Program-made: the position numbers and the translations under genes
Notes under the pieces: model-generated
The model's database searches: none
Told to the model about the DNA's origin: nothing
What the model saw: only the letters and a program-made list of their open reading frames with translations
Assembly (NCBI GenBank): GCA_036376245.1
Contig: DASVAS010000035.1
Location: 124,001 to 188,000 of the forward strand
DNA from: DATARR01 sp036376245
Lineage (GTDB): Bacteria; Acidobacteriota; Thermoanaerobaculia; Multivoradales; UBA5704
Length of the DNA stretch: 64,000 bases
Reading direction: 5' to 3'
Shown: one piece after another, positions 1 through 8,302 of the stretch
How the letters are laid out: each line of letters begins with the position of its first letter
Numbering within the stretch: position 1 is the first letter of the stretch

Positions 1-60
1 ATGCCGGAGGAGCTGGACGTCTGGATCGGTCGATTCGGGCGGCGCTTCCGCCGCCGTTGA
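1..60 (+). CDS. 3' end of an upstream gene (partial)
   Basis: The first reading frame is open from the window edge to a TGA at 58-60 and gives a basic tail ending GRRFRRR. It is probably the last residues of a gene that begins outside the window. No domain can be assigned. The TGA overlaps a TTG at 57 that is in frame with the following kinase, so the two genes may be translationally coupled. Confidence 0.35.
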   Translation: MPEELDVWIGRFGRRFRRR

Positions 61-110
61 GGATCTTCAGGTTTCACGGGATCACTCTTTCGGGTACGGT
101 ACTGGACCTG

Positions 111-2240
111 ATGCGTCCACGTTCGCTGCTCACCTTGCTCGATACCCTTCGGCGCTCCACCGATCCGGGGCGTGAGGGCAGCGATCTGGCCAACAACATC
201 CTGGACCAGATCGAAGACGCCTTCTTCTTCGTCGACCGGGACTGGCGCTTCGTCTATGTCGGCCGGCACTTCGTCGAGCGGTACTCCCGCGTTCCGGTGG
301 AGGAGATGCTGGGCCGGACGATCTGGGAGCTCTATCCGGAGATGGTGGGCACGATGATCGAGGAGAAGTACCGCCAGGCCATGGAGACGGGGGTGCCCGT
401 CCGCTTCGAGACCCGCAGCCTGGTCAGCACCCGCTGGTTCCGGGTCAGGGCGCAACCCATGAACGGCGGCCTGGCCGTCTTCTCGACCGATCTCTCCGAC
501 CGTAAGCAGGCCGAGGAGGAGCTGCAGGCCGCCAAGGAGGAGGCGGAGCGGCGCAGCCTCCAGCTTCAGGATCTGGCCCAGGCGGCCCTGGAGATCAACG
601 CCGCGACTTCCATCGACGAGGCCCTTCAGATCTGCACCGACCGCGCCCGCGAGATCGTCGGCGCCCATCAGGGCGTCACCAGCCTGACCCTGGACCGGAC
701 CTGGGAGCAGGCCGTCACGGCTGTGTCGCTCTCCGATAAATATGGGGCCTATCGGAGCTATGATGTGAAGCCTACGGGCGCGGGCGTCTACTCCCTCGTC
801 TGTGAGCTCAACCAGCCCTTGCGGATGACCCAAAGCCAACTGGAAGCCCACCCGGCCTGGAAAGCCTTCGGCGCAGAGGCCCGTCGCCACCCGCCCATGC
901 GGGGCTGGCTGGCGGCGCCCCTGATCGCCCGGGACGGCCGGAACCTGGGGCTGGTCCAGCTCTCCGACCGCTATGAGGGCGAGTTCACCGAGAGCGACGA
1001 GGCCATCCTGGTGCAGCTCGCGCAGACCGCCAGCGTGGCCGTGGAGAACGCCTGGCTCTTCCAGACGGCCCGCCGGGCCCGCGAGGAGGCGGAGACGGCC
1101 AACCGCGTCAAGGACCAGTTCCTGGCGACCCTCTCGCACGAGTTGCGGACTCCCCTCAACGCCATCCTCGGCTGGGCGCAGCTCCTGCGCAACCGCCGGG
1201 CGGACGAGGCGGCCCTGGTCCGCGGCCTGGAAGCCATCGAGCGCAACGCCCGCTCCCAGACGCAGCTCATCGAGGACCTCCTGGACGTCTCCCGGATCGC
1301 CACCGGACGCCTGCGGCTGGAGCTGCGCCCCGTCGAGCCGGCGGAGGTGATCGAGGCGGCGCTCTCGGCCGTGCTGCCCTCGGCCGAGGCCAAGGGGATC
1401 CGGATCGAGAGCTCCCTGGCCGCTGTTGGTCCGGTCCTCGGCGATCCCGCCCGGTTGCAGCAGATCCTGGTCAACGTGCTTTCCAACGCCGTGAAGTTCA
1501 CCCCCTCGGGAGGCCTGGTGGAGGTGACCCTGGCGGCGGAGGAGGGGCGCGCGGTCGTCCGCGTGCGGGACACCGGCCAGGGGATCGCGCCGGAGTTCCT
1601 GCCCCACGTCTTCGACTCCTTCCGGCAGGGCGACGCCTCCACCACCCGCCGCCAGGGGGGCCTCGGGCTCGGCCTCGCCATCGTGCGCCAGCTCGTGGCC
1701 CTGCACGGCGGGACCGCCACGGCGGACAGCCCGGGGGCGGACCAGGGGGCCACTTTCACGCTGACCTTCCCGCTGGCCCTCCACGCCAGGAACGAGGACT
1801 CCGCCGCCGGGCTGGACGCGTCTCCCGGCCGGGCCGCCGAGCCCCGCCCGCCCCTGGAGGGCCTGCGCATCCTGGCGGTGGACGACGATCTCGACACGCT
1901 GGAGATGATGTCCGAGCTCCTCTCGCTGCGCGGCGCCGAGGTCCGGTCCGCGGGCTCCGCCGACGAGGCGATCTCCGCGCTGGGGCGCTTCGATCCCCAC
2001 GTGCTGGTCAGCGACATCAGCATGCCCGGCCGGGACGGCTACGAGCTCATCCGCGACATCCGGTCCCGCGGCCTGGGCCCCGAGACCCTGCCGGCGGTGG
2101 CCGTCACCGCGCTCGCCAGCTCCGAGGACCGCCGGCGCGCGCTCGACGCCGGCTACCAGGTCCACCTCGGCAAGCCCGTCGATCCCGCGGAGCTGACCTC
2201 CGTCCTCCTCTCCCTGGGCCGGCACGACGCCCCGGCGTGA
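111..2240 (+). CDS. Hybrid sensor histidine kinase (PAS-GAF-HisKA-HATPase-REC)
   Basis: A 709-residue soluble hybrid kinase. The order is a PAS domain (about 25-130), a GAF domain (about 155-320), a HisKA dimerisation domain with the phospho-accepting His343 in LSHELRTPLN, a HATPase_c domain (N-box NVLSNAVKFT, then GLGLGLAIV) and a C-terminal receiver with phospho-acceptor Asp635 in VSDISMPG. It has no membrane segment and no DNA-binding output, so it should sense a cytoplasmic cue and pass phosphate to an unlinked partner. I chose the ATG at 111. A TTG at 57 is in frame, overlaps the preceding stop as TTGA and would add 18 residues. Neither start has a strong ribosome binding site. The ligand is unknown. 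Confidence 0.9.
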   Translation: MRPRSLLTLLDTLRRSTDPGREGSDLANNILDQIEDAFFFVDRDWRFVYVGRHFVERYSRVPVEEMLGRTIWELYPEMVGTMIEEKYRQAMETGVPVRFETRSLVSTRWFRVRAQPMNGGLAVFSTDLSDRKQAEEELQAAKEEAERRSLQLQDLAQAALEINAATSIDEALQICTDRAREIVGAHQGVTSLTLDRTWEQAVTAVSLSDKYGAYRSYDVKPTGAGVYSLVCELNQPLRMTQSQLEAHPAWKAFGAEARRHPPMRGWLAAPLIARDGRNLGLVQLSDRYEGEFTESDEAILVQLAQTASVAVENAWLFQTARRAREEAETANRVKDQFLATLSHELRTPLNAILGWAQLLRNRRADEAALVRGLEAIERNARSQTQLIEDLLDVSRIATGRLRLELRPVEPAEVIEAALSAVLPSAEAKGIRIESSLAAVGPVLGDPARLQQILVNVLSNAVKFTPSGGLVEVTLAAEEGRAVVRVRDTGQGIAPEFLPHVFDSFRQGDASTTRRQGGLGLGLAIVRQLVALHGGTATADSPGADQGATFTLTFPLALHARNEDSAAGLDASPGRAAEPRPPLEGLRILAVDDDLDTLEMMSELLSLRGAEVRSAGSADEAISALGRFDPHVLVSDISMPGRDGYELIRDIRSRGLGPETLPAVAVTALASSEDRRRALDAGYQVHLGKPVDPAELTSVLLSLGRHDAPA

Positions 2241-2241
2241 C

Positions 2242-2260
2242 CCGTCCCGCTCGGGACGTC
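2242..2260. terminator. Short hairpin after the kinase gene
   Basis: CGTCCC-GCTC-GGGACG forms a 6-bp GC stem two bases after the kinase stop codon. There is no clear T-tract, so termination is only a possibility. Confidence 0.3.
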
Positions 2261-2310
2261 CGGGCACACCATGGTGTAAGCTCCCGCACCTTCGACCAAG
2301 AGGAGAGACG

Positions 2311-3087
2311 ATGGGAACGCCGGCCGAACCGTTGAAACAGACGATCGCCAACTACTGGGACGGGCGCAGCGGCACCTTCGAGCGCATGCAGGGCATCCGC
2401 ACCCGGCTGCAGAAGAAGGCCTGGCTCGGCGTGCTCTCGCGCGTCCTCGGAGGCAGCCCGAAGAAGGTCCTGGACGTCGGCACGGGCACCGGCTTCCTGG
2501 CCCTGCTCGCGGCCGAGCTGGGACACGACGTCAAAGGGCTCGACCTCTCGCCCGGGATGCTCGAGCAGGCGCGGCGCTACGCGGCCGAGAGGGATCTGGC
2601 CGTGGCCTTCGAGAGCGGGGACGCCGAAACCCTGCCCGAGCCGGACGGGATCTACGACGCCCTGATCAACCGCAACGTCCTCTGGACCCTGCCCCGGCCG
2701 GAGCGGGCCGTGGCCGAATGGAAGCGGGTCCTGAAGCCCGGCGGCCTCCTGATGGTGGTGGACGGCGACTGGTTCGACGAGCGCTTCTCCTACCGCGCCC
2801 AGCGTTTCCTGGGGCACCTGCTGTTCCTGGTCACCCGCTTCAAGAACCCCTGGGCCGGCGAGAAGCGCCTCCGCCAGGGCTACGACGGCGGCTTCGACCG
2901 GGATCTGCCGCTGAAGGGGCCTGGCAACCGGCAGCGGTTCCCCCAGTTGATCTCCGCGGCCGGCTTCACCGACGTCCAGGTGATCGACCTGCCGGAGGTG
3001 GACCAGGCGGAGAGGACGGGGAAGAGCCTCACCGGACGCCTCATCATGCCGCAGCGGTTCTTCGCGGTGCTGGCGAAAAAGCGTTAA
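2311..3087 (+). CDS. Class I SAM-dependent methyltransferase
   Basis: A 258-residue cytoplasmic methyltransferase of the Methyltransf_11/25 type. Motif I is VLDVGTGTGF (about 53-62), the acidic end of strand 2 is GLDLSPGML, and the post-I region contains FESGDAETLPEPDG. The later KRVLKPGGLLMVVDGDW matches the usual motif after strand 4. The start ATG follows an AGAGGAGAG ribosome binding site. The N-terminus (IANYWDGRSGTFE) resembles enzymes that methylate small molecules or quinone-like substrates, but nothing nearby names a substrate. It stands alone between the kinase and a secreted protein. Confidence 0.88.
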   Translation: MGTPAEPLKQTIANYWDGRSGTFERMQGIRTRLQKKAWLGVLSRVLGGSPKKVLDVGTGTGFLALLAAELGHDVKGLDLSPGMLEQARRYAAERDLAVAFESGDAETLPEPDGIYDALINRNVLWTLPRPERAVAEWKRVLKPGGLLMVVDGDWFDERFSYRAQRFLGHLLFLVTRFKNPWAGEKRLRQGYDGGFDRDLPLKGPGNRQRFPQLISAAGFTDVQVIDLPEVDQAERTGKSLTGRLIMPQRFFAVLAKKR

Positions 3088-3129
3088 GCTCCCTCCGGTT
3101 CTCTTCCATCCCAATTCGCGAGGTGCCCG

Positions 3130-6100
3130 ATGCCCGTGCGTGCCTGCCGTCCGTGGCTGGTCTTCGTCCTGCTTCTCCTGCTGATCCCCTCCCTGGCCCT
3201 GGCGGCCTCTCCGGCCGCGCCGCAGGAGCCCAGCGAGCTCAAGGCTCTCAAGTACCGGCTCATCGGGCCGGCCTGGGGCGGGCGCGTGTCCCGCGTCGCC
3301 GGTGTGGCGGGTGATCCGCGGATCTACTACACGGCCACGGCCTCGGGAGGCGTCTGGAAATCCGAGGACGGCGGCATCACCTGGAAGCCGGTCTTCGACG
3401 AGCAGGCCATCGCCTCCATGGGCTCCATCGCCGTGGCTCCGTCCGATCCCAACGTGGTCTATGCCGGCTCCGGAGAGGCCAACATCCGCGGCAACGTGGC
3501 GGCCGGGAACGGCATCTACAAGTCGGTCGACGCCGGCAAGACCTGGACCCACGTCTGGAAGCAGGAAGGGCAGATCGGCGAGATGGCCGTCCATCCCCGG
3601 AACCCGGACATCGCCTTCGCCGCCGTGCTGGGGCACGCCTTCGGTCCCAACCCCGAGCGCGGCGTCTACCGCACCCAGGACGGCGGCAAGACCTGGAAGC
3701 AGGTGCTGAAGAAGGACGCCGAGACGGGCGCCTCGTCCGTGACCCTCGATCCCTCGAATCCCAACATCGTCTTCGCCGGCTTCTGGCAGGCCCGGCGCCG
3801 GCCGTGGGAGCTGACCAGCGGCGGTCCGGGCAGCGGGCTCTGGGTCTCCCGCGACGGCGGCGACACCTGGAAACAGCTCACCGGCAAGGGCCTGCCGGAG
3901 GGGATCTGGGGCAAGGTGGGCGTGGCCGTGGCCCCATCCGACGGCCGGCGGGTCTACGCCATCATCGAGGCGGAGAAGGGGGGGCTCTTCCGTTCCGACG
4001 ACGGCGGCGAGAGCTGGACCCTCGCCTCCGCCAGCCGCGAGCTGCGGCAGCGCGCCTGGTACTACTCGACGCTCACCGTCTCGCCCGCCAACCCGGACGA
4101 GGTCTGGGCCCCGCAGGTGCCCATGCTCAAGAGCATCGACGGCGGCAAGACCTTCACCCACGTGCGCGGGTTCTCGCACGGCGACCATCACGATCTCTGG
4201 ATCGATCCCAAGAACCCGAAGCGGATGATCGCGGGGCACGACGGCGGGGTGGACATCTCCACCAACGGCGGCGAGAGCTGGTTCGCGCCCTCGCTGCCCA
4301 TCGGCCAGTTCTACCATGTGTCTGTGGACACCCGCGTGCCCTTCCGCGTGGCCGGGGCGATGCAGGACATCGGTACCGCCCAGGGGCCCAGCAACTCGCT
4401 GGTCCGCGCCGGCATCCGCAACACCGACTGGTATGGCGTCGGCGGCGGCGAGGCCGGCTGGGTGGCCTCGGACTGGTCGGACCCGAACATCGTCTACGCC
4501 GGCGAATATCTCGGCTACATCTCCCGCTACGACCACCGCACCGGCGAGGCGCGCCACGTCGGCGCCTGGCCCGAGAACCCCTCGGGGCACGGCGGCGAGG
4601 ACCTGCGCTACCGCTTCCAGTGGACGGCGCCCATCGTCGTCTCGCCCCATGACGCCAAGGTCGTCTACCACGGCGGCAACGTCCTGTTCCGCACCAACGA
4701 CGGCGGCCAGAGCTGGACGGTCATCAGCCCGGATCTCACCCGCAACGACAAGTCCAAGCAGAAGTGGTCCGGCGGCCCCATCACCGGCGACAACACCGGC
4801 GTCGAGACCTACTGCACGATCTTCGTGGTGGCCGAGTCGCCGGTGAAGAAGGACCTGATCTGGGCGGGGACCGATGACGGCCGCGTCCACGTCACCGAGG
4901 ACGGCGGCGGGAAGTGGCGAGAGGTCACCGCCAACCTCTCCGGTCTGCCGGAGTGGGGGACGGTGAGCATGATCGAGCCCTCGCGCTTCGACGCCGCCAC
5001 GGCCTACCTCGTGGTGGACGCCCACCGGCTGGACGACATGCGCCCCTATCTGTGGAAGACCACCGACCTCGGCCGCACCTGGAAGCGGCTCGACGGCGAC
5101 CTTCCCAAGGACGTCTACCTTCACACCGTGCGCGAGGACCCCACGCAGCGCGGGCTCCTGTACGTGGGCACCGAGCGGGGCGTGGTCTTCTCCCGCGACG
5201 ACGGCGCCACCTGGCAGGCGCTGAAGCTCAACCTGCCGACCGTCGCCGTGCACGACCTGCAGGTGAAGGACGACAGCCTGGTGGTGGGCACGCACGGCCG
5301 CTCGATCTGGATCTTCGACGACCTCCCCATGGTGCGCACGCCGCCGCCGGCCAAGGCCGACCTCCACCTCTTCCCGGCGCCGGACGTGATCCGCTGGTCC
5401 TACGCGGGGGCCCCGGGCGACACCTTCAGCGGCCAGAACCCGCCGCGCGGCGCCCGCATCTACTACTGGCTGAAGGACGAGCCCAAAGGGGACGTCACCC
5501 TGGAGGTGCTGGACGCCTCCGGGCGGGTGGTCACCACGCTCTCCAGCAAACCCCGTGAGATGACGTACTCCTCCGAGTACGTGACCGACGAGCGCGAGCT
5601 CTGGGAGGGCCTGGCCCTGCCCAAGGGCAAGGGCGTGCAGCGGGCGGTCTGGAATCTCACGTGGGACAGCGCGGAGCTGATCCCCAAGGCCATGATCGAC
5701 TGGGGCTTCCCGGGGATCGGACCGGAGGCGGCGCCGGGGACGTACACGCTGCGGCTGACCGTGGACGGCAAGACGGCCACGACGCCCCTCACCGTCCGTC
5801 CCGATCCGCGGTCGACGGTCTCCGAGGCCGACTACGCCGCCCAGACCCGGTTCGCCCTGGAGACCCGCGACGCCTTCACCCGCCTGACGCGCGACGTGGT
5901 GCGGTTGCAGACCGTCCGCCGCCAGCTCGCGCAGCGCAACGAGCTGCTGGTCAAGGACGACAAGGCCAAGGAGCTGGTCGAGTCCTCCAAGGTCCTGATC
6001 GGCAAGCTGGACGATCTGGAAGGACGCATGCACAACCCCAAGGCGGAGGTCACCTACGACGTCCTCGCCATGCAGGGCGGCACCAAGCTCTACTCCCGCC

Positions 6101-6309
6101 TGTCGCCGCTCGTCGGCTGGGCCGCGGACGGCGCGGGCGCGCCGACCCAGGGGATGCGGGACGTCTTCGCCGCGCAGATGAAGGAGCTGGAGGGCTACGA
6201 GGCCGAGCTGGCGGCGCTGCTGGACAAGGACCTCGCGGACCTCAACGGCACGGCCTCCGGCCTCGGGCTGCCGGTGATCTACGTGCCGGAGGCGAAACCG
6301 GCGAAGTAG
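3130..6309 (+). CDS. Secreted BNR/VPS10-type beta-propeller protein (sialidase-like fold)
   Basis: A 1059-residue exported protein with an N-terminal signal peptide (hydrophobic stretch LVFVLLLLLIPSLALA) and at least eleven Asp-box repeats of the type S/T-x-DGG-x-T/S-W, spread over residues about 60-710 (SEDGGITWK, TQDGGKTWK, SRDGGDTWK, TNDGGQSWT and others). This pattern defines the VPS10/BNR beta-propeller group often labelled glycosyl hydrolase. No sialidase catalytic residues are evident, so binding or a non-sialidase role is equally possible. The C-terminal 300 residues look like a FlgD/Ig-like sandwich (WEGLALPKGKGVQ, YTLRLTVDGKT) followed by a helical region. Proteins of this size and layout are common in Acidobacteriota and Bacteroidota. 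Confidence 0.88.
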   Translation: MPVRACRPWLVFVLLLLLIPSLALAASPAAPQEPSELKALKYRLIGPAWGGRVSRVAGVAGDPRIYYTATASGGVWKSEDGGITWKPVFDEQAIASMGSIAVAPSDPNVVYAGSGEANIRGNVAAGNGIYKSVDAGKTWTHVWKQEGQIGEMAVHPRNPDIAFAAVLGHAFGPNPERGVYRTQDGGKTWKQVLKKDAETGASSVTLDPSNPNIVFAGFWQARRRPWELTSGGPGSGLWVSRDGGDTWKQLTGKGLPEGIWGKVGVAVAPSDGRRVYAIIEAEKGGLFRSDDGGESWTLASASRELRQRAWYYSTLTVSPANPDEVWAPQVPMLKSIDGGKTFTHVRGFSHGDHHDLWIDPKNPKRMIAGHDGGVDISTNGGESWFAPSLPIGQFYHVSVDTRVPFRVAGAMQDIGTAQGPSNSLVRAGIRNTDWYGVGGGEAGWVASDWSDPNIVYAGEYLGYISRYDHRTGEARHVGAWPENPSGHGGEDLRYRFQWTAPIVVSPHDAKVVYHGGNVLFRTNDGGQSWTVISPDLTRNDKSKQKWSGGPITGDNTGVETYCTIFVVAESPVKKDLIWAGTDDGRVHVTEDGGGKWREVTANLSGLPEWGTVSMIEPSRFDAATAYLVVDAHRLDDMRPYLWKTTDLGRTWKRLDGDLPKDVYLHTVREDPTQRGLLYVGTERGVVFSRDDGATWQALKLNLPTVAVHDLQVKDDSLVVGTHGRSIWIFDDLPMVRTPPPAKADLHLFPAPDVIRWSYAGAPGDTFSGQNPPRGARIYYWLKDEPKGDVTLEVLDASGRVVTTLSSKPREMTYSSEYVTDERELWEGLALPKGKGVQRAVWNLTWDSAELIPKAMIDWGFPGIGPEAAPGTYTLRLTVDGKTATTPLTVRPDPRSTVSEADYAAQTRFALETRDAFTRLTRDVVRLQTVRRQLAQRNELLVKDDKAKELVESSKVLIGKLDDLEGRMHNPKAEVTYDVLAMQGGTKLYSRLSPLVGWAADGAGAPTQGMRDVFAAQMKELEGYEAELAALLDKDLADLNGTASGLGLPVIYVPEAKPAK

Positions 6310-6322
6310 TAAGCTGGAGCCC

Positions 6323-6715
6323 GTGGCCGGCCTGTTGATCCTCGCCCACGGGGGCTCGTGGGAGATGCGTTTCCAGATCTCGTCCCTCGCCACCAGCGTC
6401 GCGGCGGCGGGGGACCCGGTGGACGTCGCCCTGTTTTTCGACGCCCTCGGCGCCTGGGCCGAAGGCCGCTGGGACGACCTCGACCCGCGGCCGCCCCTCA
6501 CCGCCGACCGCCTCGAAGCCCTCAACATGCCGCCCCTCTCCGAGATGCTGGCCCCGGGCCGCGAGGACGGCCTCATCCGCGTCTACGCGTGCAGCGCCTC
6601 GGCCCGCATGCTCGGCCTCGACGCCGCCCGCGTCCAGGCCTCGGTCGACGCCTTCCTGGGCTGGCAGAGCTTCGCGCGCATGATCCGGGAGGCGGCGCAG
6701 GTCGTCACGCTTTAA
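6323..6715 (+). CDS. DsrE/DsrF-like family protein
   Basis: A 130-residue cytoplasmic protein with a GTG start 14 bases after the preceding stop. The sequence begins GLLILAHGGSWEMRFQ, has VDVALFFDALGAW in the middle and ends with IRVYACSASARMLGL before a final helix. This layout, with a Cys (about residue 90) after a short beta strand, is that of the DsrE/DsrF/YchN sulfur-relay fold. Family members carry persulfide sulfur or act as small regulators. No other sulfur-relay gene lies nearby, so the role is unassigned. Confidence 0.7.
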   Translation: MAGLLILAHGGSWEMRFQISSLATSVAAAGDPVDVALFFDALGAWAEGRWDDLDPRPPLTADRLEALNMPPLSEMLAPGREDGLIRVYACSASARMLGLDAARVQASVDAFLGWQSFARMIREAAQVVTL

Positions 6716-6724
6716 GATCTCGAC

Positions 6725-7393
6725 ATGAAAACCTCCCGGCTCGCCCTCTGCGCGACGATCCTCGTCCTCTGTGCGTCCCCCGCCCCGGCGGCGGACGTCT
6801 GCGCCAACGCCCGCGCCGCCGTCACCCTCAAGGACGTCTCCTGGGCGGACGGCGTCCTCAAGGCCTCCGGCACCTGGGAGGTGGGGGAGGGGGCCGCGGG
6901 CGTGATGCTGGAGTACCGCATCCAGTCGGACCGCCAGTGGCTGGAGCAGCGCACCGGCGCCGCGGGCGCCTGGGAAGCCGCCATCCCGTACCGCCGCTGC
7001 GGACGCAACTCCTTCCGGGTCGAAGCCTTCCCCGGCATCCAGAGCGGAGCCGTCCAGGTGCAGTGTCTGGAGAAGGGTGGGACGGACACCCGGACCTTCA
7101 TGGTCGACTGCGTGCCCACCGCCGCCTTCGGGTCCTGCCAGTGGGAGTGCGAAGGCGAGCCGGTCCGCTGCACCGGCCATTGCACCGGCACGGGCCAGGG
7201 AGGCATCGGCACCCTCGTGGGCTTCCTGGGGATCAACGGCAAGGATTACCAGATCGCCGAGGGACCGACCGCGGGACCCTGGACGGCGATCGTCACCTGC
7301 TCGCCGGGGGACGTGGTCTCGTTCCAGGTGCGCGACAAGGGCGGCGCGGGCGCCCCTTCCAAGATCGTCGAGCACCCGTGCGGACAGGAGTAG
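6725..7393 (+). CDS. Cysteine-rich exported protein of unknown function
   Basis: A 222-residue protein with a clear signal peptide ending near SPAPAADVC. The mature part holds ten cysteines (including SCQWECEGE, VRCTGHCTG and a C-terminal EHPCGQE), enough for five disulfides, which suits a periplasmic or extracellular location. The first half looks like a beta-sandwich (VMLEYRIQSD, WEAAIPYRRCG). It starts nine bases after the DsrE-like gene. I do not recognise a family. Confidence 0.75.
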   Translation: MKTSRLALCATILVLCASPAPAADVCANARAAVTLKDVSWADGVLKASGTWEVGEGAAGVMLEYRIQSDRQWLEQRTGAAGAWEAAIPYRRCGRNSFRVEAFPGIQSGAVQVQCLEKGGTDTRTFMVDCVPTAAFGSCQWECEGEPVRCTGHCTGTGQGGIGTLVGFLGINGKDYQIAEGPTAGPWTAIVTCSPGDVVSFQVRDKGGAGAPSKIVEHPCGQE

Positions 7394-7398
7394 GGGGA

Positions 7399-8259
7399 AT
7401 GAGCATGGAGACGCAACGCATCGCCTTCGTCGGCTCCGGGGTCATGGCCGAGGTCATGATCAACGGGCTCGTGAGCCGCAGCATGATCTCGCCCGGCCGC
7501 ATCTGGGCCTCGGGGCCCCGGCCCGAGCGCGCCGAGCACCTGGAGCGGACCTACGGCATCCGCGGCACCACGGACAACGTCAAGGCCGTGGAGAACGCCG
7601 ACATGGTCGTGCTCTCGGTGAAGCCGCAGAGCCTGGCCAAGGTGCTGCAGCAGATCCGCGGCAGCATCCGCCAGGAGCACGTCGTGCTCTCCATCATCGC
7701 GGGCGCCCGCATGGCCGCCATCGGCAGCGGCCTGGGCCATCCGGCGATCGTCCGCTGCATGCCCAACCTGCCGTGCCAGATCCACCGCGGCATGACCATC
7801 TGGACGGCCACTCCGGAGGTCGCCGAGCCGGTGCGCCACAACGTCCAGCGCATGCTCCAGACCATGGGCAAGGAGATCTACGTCCCCGATGAGACCGACG
7901 TCGACCGCGCCACCGCCGTCAACGGCACCGGCCCGGCCCTCATCGCCTTCTTCGTCAAGGCCCTGGAGGACGCCGCCAACTTCATCGGCGAGTCCCGCGA
8001 CCTCGGCCGCCGCTCGGTGCTGGAGACGATCATCGGCACGGCGGAGATGATCCTCGCCTCCAACCGCCACGTAGGCGAGCTGATCGACGGCGTCACCTCG
8101 CCCGGCGGCACCACCTCGCGGGCGCTGCACGTCCTCCACCAGGGCCGCTTCTCGGCCGTGCTCACGGACGCCATCGACGCCGCCTACCGGCGCACGGTGG
8201 AGCTGGGAGACCGGCTGGACGGGCAGGTGAAGCCGGCGCCTGAGCGCGGCCCAGCCTGA
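7399..8259 (+). CDS. proC: Pyrroline-5-carboxylate reductase
   Basis: A 286-residue enzyme that reduces 1-pyrroline-5-carboxylate to proline with NAD(P)H, the last step of proline synthesis. The N-terminal Rossmann motif is FVGSGVMAEVMI, then VLSVKPQSL and CMPNLPCQI. The family signature is complete near the C-terminus: AVNGTGPALIAFF and VTSPGGTTSRAL. The length is close to the usual ~270 residues. Two in-frame ATGs (7399 and 7405) are possible. A TAGGGGG stretch six bases upstream acts as a modest ribosome binding site. Confidence 0.94.
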   Translation: MSMETQRIAFVGSGVMAEVMINGLVSRSMISPGRIWASGPRPERAEHLERTYGIRGTTDNVKAVENADMVVLSVKPQSLAKVLQQIRGSIRQEHVVLSIIAGARMAAIGSGLGHPAIVRCMPNLPCQIHRGMTIWTATPEVAEPVRHNVQRMLQTMGKEIYVPDETDVDRATAVNGTGPALIAFFVKALEDAANFIGESRDLGRRSVLETIIGTAEMILASNRHVGELIDGVTSPGGTTSRALHVLHQGRFSAVLTDAIDAAYRRTVELGDRLDGQVKPAPERGPA

Positions 8260-8302
8260 TATCCTCTGGAAAACGCCTGACGCAAGATCAGGAGGTCCCG
8301 AG

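Noticed and set aside
3130..6309. Sialidase assignment
   Set aside because: Asp-box repeats alone do not show sialidase activity; the Arg triad and catalytic Tyr/Glu were not recognised.
2104..6576. A very long open frame on the minus strand opposite the methyltransferase and BNR genes
   Set aside because: High-GC codon bias on the real genes leaves the antisense frame open. Its translation is Gly/Arg/Pro/His-rich with no domain or start signal, while the plus strand carries clear Asp-box repeats.
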